From: an uncultured Clostridia bacterium
GTDB lineage: Bacteria > Bacillota > Clostridia > Oscillospirales > Acutalibacteraceae
Length of the DNA stretch: 7,338 bases
Direction of reading: 5' to 3'
Assembly (NCBI GenBank): GCA_946626015.1
Contig: CAMOTT010000101.1
Location: forward strand, 1 to 7,338
Shown in pieces: positions 4,401 to 7,338 of this stretch; position 1 is the stretch's first letter; the number at the start of each line of letters is the position of its first letter. The position numbers were made by a program, and so were the translations under genes. The notes beneath the pieces were generated by a model. The model saw only the letters and a list, made by a program, of their open reading frames with translations. It did no database searches and was not told the origin of the DNA.

Positions 4401-5666
4401 TTGAATTATATCAGGAACAATAAAAGAAAAGCAGCGATAATCTGTGTTTCCGCAGTAGTCATCGCCGCCATAATAGCTGTTATTGCCGTTACTTCATCGT
4501 TAAAATCGAACAACGTAACAATAATCTTCGGCGAACAGACTATCCAATGCAAAACAGCCCATTCCTCACCCGAAAAGATCCTCATGAACGAGGGCATTGC
4601 CCCCGAGGATTACAGCTATATGGATCTTTCGGACTTTTCTGCCGGGCAGGACAGCGTTATCAAGCTGTACGACACCTTCAATGTCAGCGTTTTTGACGAC
4701 GGTATCGAGACTGTCTATGAGGCTCAGGGAACAGTAGAGGAGCTGCTGAAAAAGAACAGCATTGAGCTGAATGAAAACGACAAAATAGACCCGTCACCGG
4801 ACACAAAGCTTGAGCCGGATATGGTTATCATCATCGAGCGTGAACCCTCAGTGAAGATCGTCTGCGGTGATGAAACCATCCGTTACCCCTCGGCAGAGGG
4901 CTCTGTGGCAGACGTGCTTGAGGCAAACGATATCGCTATCGACGCTGATGACAGCGTGGAACCTGACGTTACAACCCCGGTGAGCCTTGGTATGGAAATA
5001 AACGTATCCAAGGTTGATTACATGGAGCGCACCGAAACAGAAACCATTGAATTTGAAACGGTTACAGAGGAATCCTTCAACCTTGGAGACAAGGACTCCG
5101 AAGTTAAGCGCGAGGGCGAAAACGGCAGCGCAGAGGTAATTTACAAAGACAAATACGTTGACGGCAAGCTGGTAAGCTCAGAGGTCGTAAAGAAAACCGT
5201 CACCAAAAAAGCTGTGGACGCGATAGTTCTGGTAAAGGGCGTCACCGCTCCCAAGGTAAAGAAGCCCCAGCTCGAAGAGGCTGAGGTTGACCGCTCCTCT
5301 GACAGAGGCGTGATCTCCGAGCTCAAAGCTCCCGCTGACCTTGAGTTTGACGAGAACGGCGCACCCAAGAACTACAAAAAGTGCATCAGAGGCACTGCAA
5401 AGGCATATACGGGCGACACAACGACAGCCACCGGCGTCACCCCCAGACCCGGCTACATCGCGGTGGATCCCAAGCAGATCCCCTACGGCAGCAAGCTGTG
5501 GGTAGTTTCCGCCAACGGCAAGAGGGTCTACGGTTACGCCATCGCCGCTGATACAGGCGGATTTGTTAAAAAGAAGTCCTGCACAGTCGACCTGTTTATG
5601 AACAGCGAAAGCCAGTGCAACGACTGGGGCCACAGAGAAGTAAGGATCTACGTCCTTGATGACTAA
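4401..5666 (+). CDS. Membrane-anchored DUF348-G5-3D domain cell-wall protein (YabE/RpfB type)
   Basis: This 421-residue protein has a basic N-terminus (NNKRK), then a hydrophobic helix at about 11-31 that is a signal anchor or signal peptide. Three ubiquitin-like DUF348 repeats follow at roughly 38-95, 95-150 and 151-205, each with a pattern like GTVEELLKKNSIELNENDKI. A G5 domain covers about 206-281 (ETETIEFETV to AVDAIVLVKG), an adhesion-type module of wall proteins. A charged linker leads to a 3D domain at about 328-420 with the three Asp residues that give the fold its name: AVDP (D356), AADTGG (D384) and CTVDLFM (D397), plus ATGVTPRPGYIAVDP. The 3D fold is related to MltA-type lytic transglycosylases, so it probably trims peptidoglycan during growth, resuscitation or sporulation. 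YabE of Bacillus has the same order. The start is TTG. A perfect-consensus promoter and a WalR-like box lie upstream, and a hairpin terminator follows. Confidence 0.92.
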   Translation: MNYIRNNKRKAAIICVSAVVIAAIIAVIAVTSSLKSNNVTIIFGEQTIQCKTAHSSPEKILMNEGIAPEDYSYMDLSDFSAGQDSVIKLYDTFNVSVFDDGIETVYEAQGTVEELLKKNSIELNENDKIDPSPDTKLEPDMVIIIEREPSVKIVCGDETIRYPSAEGSVADVLEANDIAIDADDSVEPDVTTPVSLGMEINVSKVDYMERTETETIEFETVTEESFNLGDKDSEVKREGENGSAEVIYKDKYVDGKLVSSEVVKKTVTKKAVDAIVLVKGVTAPKVKKPQLEEAEVDRSSDRGVISELKAPADLEFDENGAPKNYKKCIRGTAKAYTGDTTTATGVTPRPGYIAVDPKQIPYGSKLWVVSANGKRVYGYAIAADTGGFVKKKSCTVDLFMNSESQCNDWGHREVRIYVLDD

Positions 5667-5677
5667 AAAATAATTAT

Positions 5678-5709
5678 TCGGCAGTCTGTTTATTCGGGCT
5701 GCCGATTTT
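5678..5709 (+). terminator. Rho-independent terminator of the G5-3D gene
   Basis: TCGGCAGTC (5678-5686) pairs with GGCTGCCGA (5697-5705) over 9 bp with one G.U and a 10-nt loop, followed by TTTT (5706-5709). The T-run is short but the stem is GC-rich. It starts 11 nt after the stop codon. Confidence 0.75.
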
Positions 5710-5711
5710 CG

Positions 5712-5740
5712 TTGTAATGCGGCGCTTAATGTGCTATACT
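5712..5740 (+). promoter_or_regulatory. Extended -10 promoter of the HIT gene
   Basis: TTGTAA (5712-5717), a 17-bp spacer ending in TGC, and TATACT (5735-5740) give a sigma-A promoter with an extended -10. It begins 2 bp after the previous terminator. The leader of about 37 nt can form a small hairpin (TCTGC 5755-5759 with GCAGA 5766-5770) right before the ribosome site AGGGAG. Confidence 0.72.
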
Positions 5741-5783
5741 GTTGTAAAATATTATCTGCTTACCGGCAGAAGGGAGTATAAAT

Positions 5784-6200
5784 ATGTCAGAATGTATGTA
5801 CTGCGCCAAAAACGACGCTCAAAAAGAAATTATGATCTACATCTGCGAGCTTTCCGTCTCGGAACTGTATCTCTTTAAAAACCAGGCAACCAAGGGGCGC
5901 GTAATAGTTGCGGCAAAGGATCACGTCAACGAGTTCCACGACCTTGATGAAAAAACCGCCGCGGCATTCGCACTGGATATGCGCGCCGCCGCCCTTGCGG
6001 TGTCAAAGGCCTTCTCCCCGGACAAGATCAATCTGGGAATGTACAACGACAACGGCAGGCATCTCCATTGCCATATCGTACCCAAATACAAGGGCGGCGT
6101 CAACTTCGGCACCACCTTTGAGATGAATCCCCAGCCCGCCGTTATCCTCAGCGACGAGGAGTATAAAGAAATAATCGAAAAGATAAAGGCAAACCTCTAA
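5784..6200 (+). CDS. HIT-family nucleotide-binding hydrolase
   Basis: This 138-residue protein is of usual length for the histidine triad family. The active-site triad is HLHCHIV (H93, H95, H97), preceded by INLGMYNDNGRHLH. The middle histidine is the expected nucleophile that attacks the alpha-phosphate of substrates such as ApppA-like dinucleotides or nucleoside phosphoramidates. An N-terminal CMYC pair (C4, C7) fits the zinc-binding form of the family. RVIVAAKDHVNEFHDLDE (39-56) matches the strand and helix that precede the core in HIT proteins. It has no signal peptide and should be cytoplasmic. AGGGAG precedes the ATG, with its own promoter upstream and a strong terminator downstream, so it appears monocistronic. 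The exact substrate cannot be deduced. Confidence 0.93.
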   Translation: MSECMYCAKNDAQKEIMIYICELSVSELYLFKNQATKGRVIVAAKDHVNEFHDLDEKTAAAFALDMRAAALAVSKAFSPDKINLGMYNDNGRHLHCHIVPKYKGGVNFGTTFEMNPQPAVILSDEEYKEIIEKIKANL

Positions 6201-6234
6201 AAAATAAAGCTCCCGATCGGGAGCTTTTTTATTT
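6201..6234 (+). terminator. Bidirectional terminator between the convergent HIT and ychF genes
   Basis: AAAGCTCCC (6206-6214) and GGGAGCTTT (6219-6227) are a perfect inverted repeat around GATC. T-rich runs follow on both strands: six T after GAGC rightward, and TTTATTTTTT leftward. It serves the rightward gene ending at 6200 and the leftward gene ending at 6243. Confidence 0.9.
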
Positions 6235-6242
6235 ATCCTGTT

Positions 6243-7337
6243 TTATACGTTGAACCTGAACAGTACCACGTCGCCGTCCTGCATGACGTATTCCTTGCCC
6301 TCGCTGCGGACAAGTCCCTTCTCCTTTGCCGCCGCCATGGAGCCGTTGGCAATAAGATCCTTGTAGGCTATGACCTCCGCGCGGATAAAGCCGCGCTCAA
6401 AGTCGGAGTGTATCTTGCCGGCCGCCTGGGGAGCCTTAGTGCCCTTTTTGATCGTCCAGGCTCGAACCTCGGGAGCGCCGGCGGTAAGGTAGGAAATAAG
6501 CCCAAGCAGGTTGTAGCTGCGCTGTATCAGCAGATCCAGGCCGCCCTTTTCGATGCCAAGATCAGAAAGGAACATCTCCTTTTCCTCTTTGGGCAGGGAG
6601 GAGATCTCAGCCTCCAGCTCCGCGCAGATGGGCAGAACCTCCGCCCCCTCCGCCTCGGCTATTTTGCAGACAGCCTTGTATCTCTCGTTATTCTCGATGT
6701 TGTTGGCGAAATCCTCCTCACTCATATTGCAGGCATAAATGACCGGCTTTGATGTGAGGAGAGCCACGGTTGAAAGCATCTCGTCCTCCTCCGGTGTGCG
6801 CTCAATGCTTCTGGCGCAAACGCCGTTGTCCAGCGCCTCCTTGACCCTCTTGAAGAATTCTATCTCCCCGGCAATGGATTTGTCGCCCTTGAGGGCTTTG
6901 GTATCCCTCTCGATACGTCTGTCGATCAACTCCACGTCCGAAAGGATAAGCTCAAGGTTTATGGTCTCAATATCCCGGGCAGGGTCTATGCTGCCCTCAA
7001 CGTGGATTATATCGTCGTTATCAAAGCAGCGCACAACATGGATTATTGCGTCTACCTCCCTGATGTGGGAAAGGAACTTATTGCCCAGACCCTCGCCCTT
7101 GGAGGCGCCCCTCACAAGACCGGCGATGTCAACAAATTCTATAACCGCCGGTGTGATCTTCTCCGGGGAATACATCTCCGCCAGCTTGTCCAGCCTCTCA
7201 TCAGGGACGCTTACCACTCCCACGTTGGGCTCGATGGTGCAAAACGCATAATTTGCGGACTGCGCCCCCGCGTTGGTGATGGCGTTAAAGAGCGTGCTTT
7301 TGCCCAAGTTGGGCAGACCCACAATGCCTAATTTCAT
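6243..7337 (-). CDS. ychF: Redox-regulated/Obg-like ATPase YchF (Ola1 type)
   Basis: This is a complete 364-residue member of the YchF branch of Obg-like P-loop NTPases, cytoplasmic proteins that bind ribosomes and prefer ATP to GTP. The P-loop is GLPNLGKST (7-15), with Leu where GLPNVGKST is most common. Switch II and the following loop read DIAGLVRGASKGEGLGNKF (70-88), with a hydrophobic residue in place of the catalytic Gln, as is normal in this family. The altered G4 motif NMSE (204-207) replaces NKxD and explains the ATP preference of the family. A charged helical insert lies around 130-190. The C-terminal TGS-like domain from about 280 contains EVRAWTIKKGTKAPQAAGKIHSDFERGF and ends DVVLFRFNV, the family ending. 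The ATG is one base from the right edge, so its ribosome site and promoter are outside the window. It converges on the HIT gene. Confidence 0.97.
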   Translation of the reverse strand: MKLGIVGLPNLGKSTLFNAITNAGAQSANYAFCTIEPNVGVVSVPDERLDKLAEMYSPEKITPAVIEFVDIAGLVRGASKGEGLGNKFLSHIREVDAIIHVVRCFDNDDIIHVEGSIDPARDIETINLELILSDVELIDRRIERDTKALKGDKSIAGEIEFFKRVKEALDNGVCARSIERTPEEDEMLSTVALLTSKPVIYACNMSEEDFANNIENNERYKAVCKIAEAEGAEVLPICAELEAEISSLPKEEKEMFLSDLGIEKGGLDLLIQRSYNLLGLISYLTAGAPEVRAWTIKKGTKAPQAAGKIHSDFERGFIRAEVIAYKDLIANGSMAAAKEKGLVRSEGKEYVMQDGDVVLFRFNV

Positions 7338-7338
7338 A

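Noticed and set aside
5178..5633. Leftward 151-codon frame opposite the G5-3D gene
   Set aside because: It overlaps the G5 and 3D domains, has no ribosome site and shows no domain pattern.
6739..7251. Rightward 170-codon open frame opposite ychF
   Set aside because: It is antisense to a highly conserved complete gene, is Ser/Leu-rich with no family pattern, and I see no convincing ribosome site. It is a shadow frame, as are the neighbouring rightward frames at 6408-6752 and 7002-7331.

Overview
The window looks like chromosomal DNA from a Gram-positive anaerobe of the Clostridia, probably a Ruminococcus-like member of the Oscillospiraceae. The support is strong GGAGG-type ribosome binding sites, sigma-A-type promoters with AT-rich upstream DNA, TTG starts, Rho-independent terminators after most genes, and a typical Firmicutes set of cell-wall proteins (GH25-LysM lysozyme, G5-3D protein, DivIVA-like protein). 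The taxonomic call is inference from gene content, not from a marker gene.

Layout. Positions 1-3085 are transcribed leftward. A DivIVA-like coiled-coil gene and a calcineurin-like metallophosphoesterase (cut by the left edge) form a two-gene operon behind one clear promoter. To their right lie two single-gene units for exported proteins of unknown function, one a 372-residue secreted acidic protein and one a 197-residue membrane-anchored protein, each with its own promoter and terminator. A 214-bp AT-rich divergent region (3086-3299) separates these from three rightward genes: a GH25 lysozyme with a C-terminal LysM domain, a membrane-anchored G5/3D-domain cell-wall protein of the YabE/RpfB type, and a small HIT-family protein. 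A perfect palindromic terminator then separates the HIT gene from a convergent, complete ychF (Obg-like ATPase) gene that begins one base from the right edge.

Theme. GH25-LysM and G5-3D proteins act on peptidoglycan, DivIVA-like proteins organise growth and division sites, and two further proteins are exported, so much of the window concerns the cell envelope. HIT and YchF are housekeeping genes. The only stretch over 300 bp without a gene is 4080-4400. It holds the GH25 terminator, an array of three TGTAAY motifs that fits the WalR (YycF) box, a 23-bp dyad, and a perfect-consensus promoter for the G5-3D gene. This is the most interesting regulatory signal here.

I saw no tRNA or rRNA genes, insertion sequences, CRISPR arrays, recognisable riboswitches or phage genes. 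I do not see a clear-cut novel multi-gene system. The best leads are the control region of the 3D gene, the atypical DivIVA-like/phosphoesterase pair, and the two unassigned exported proteins.
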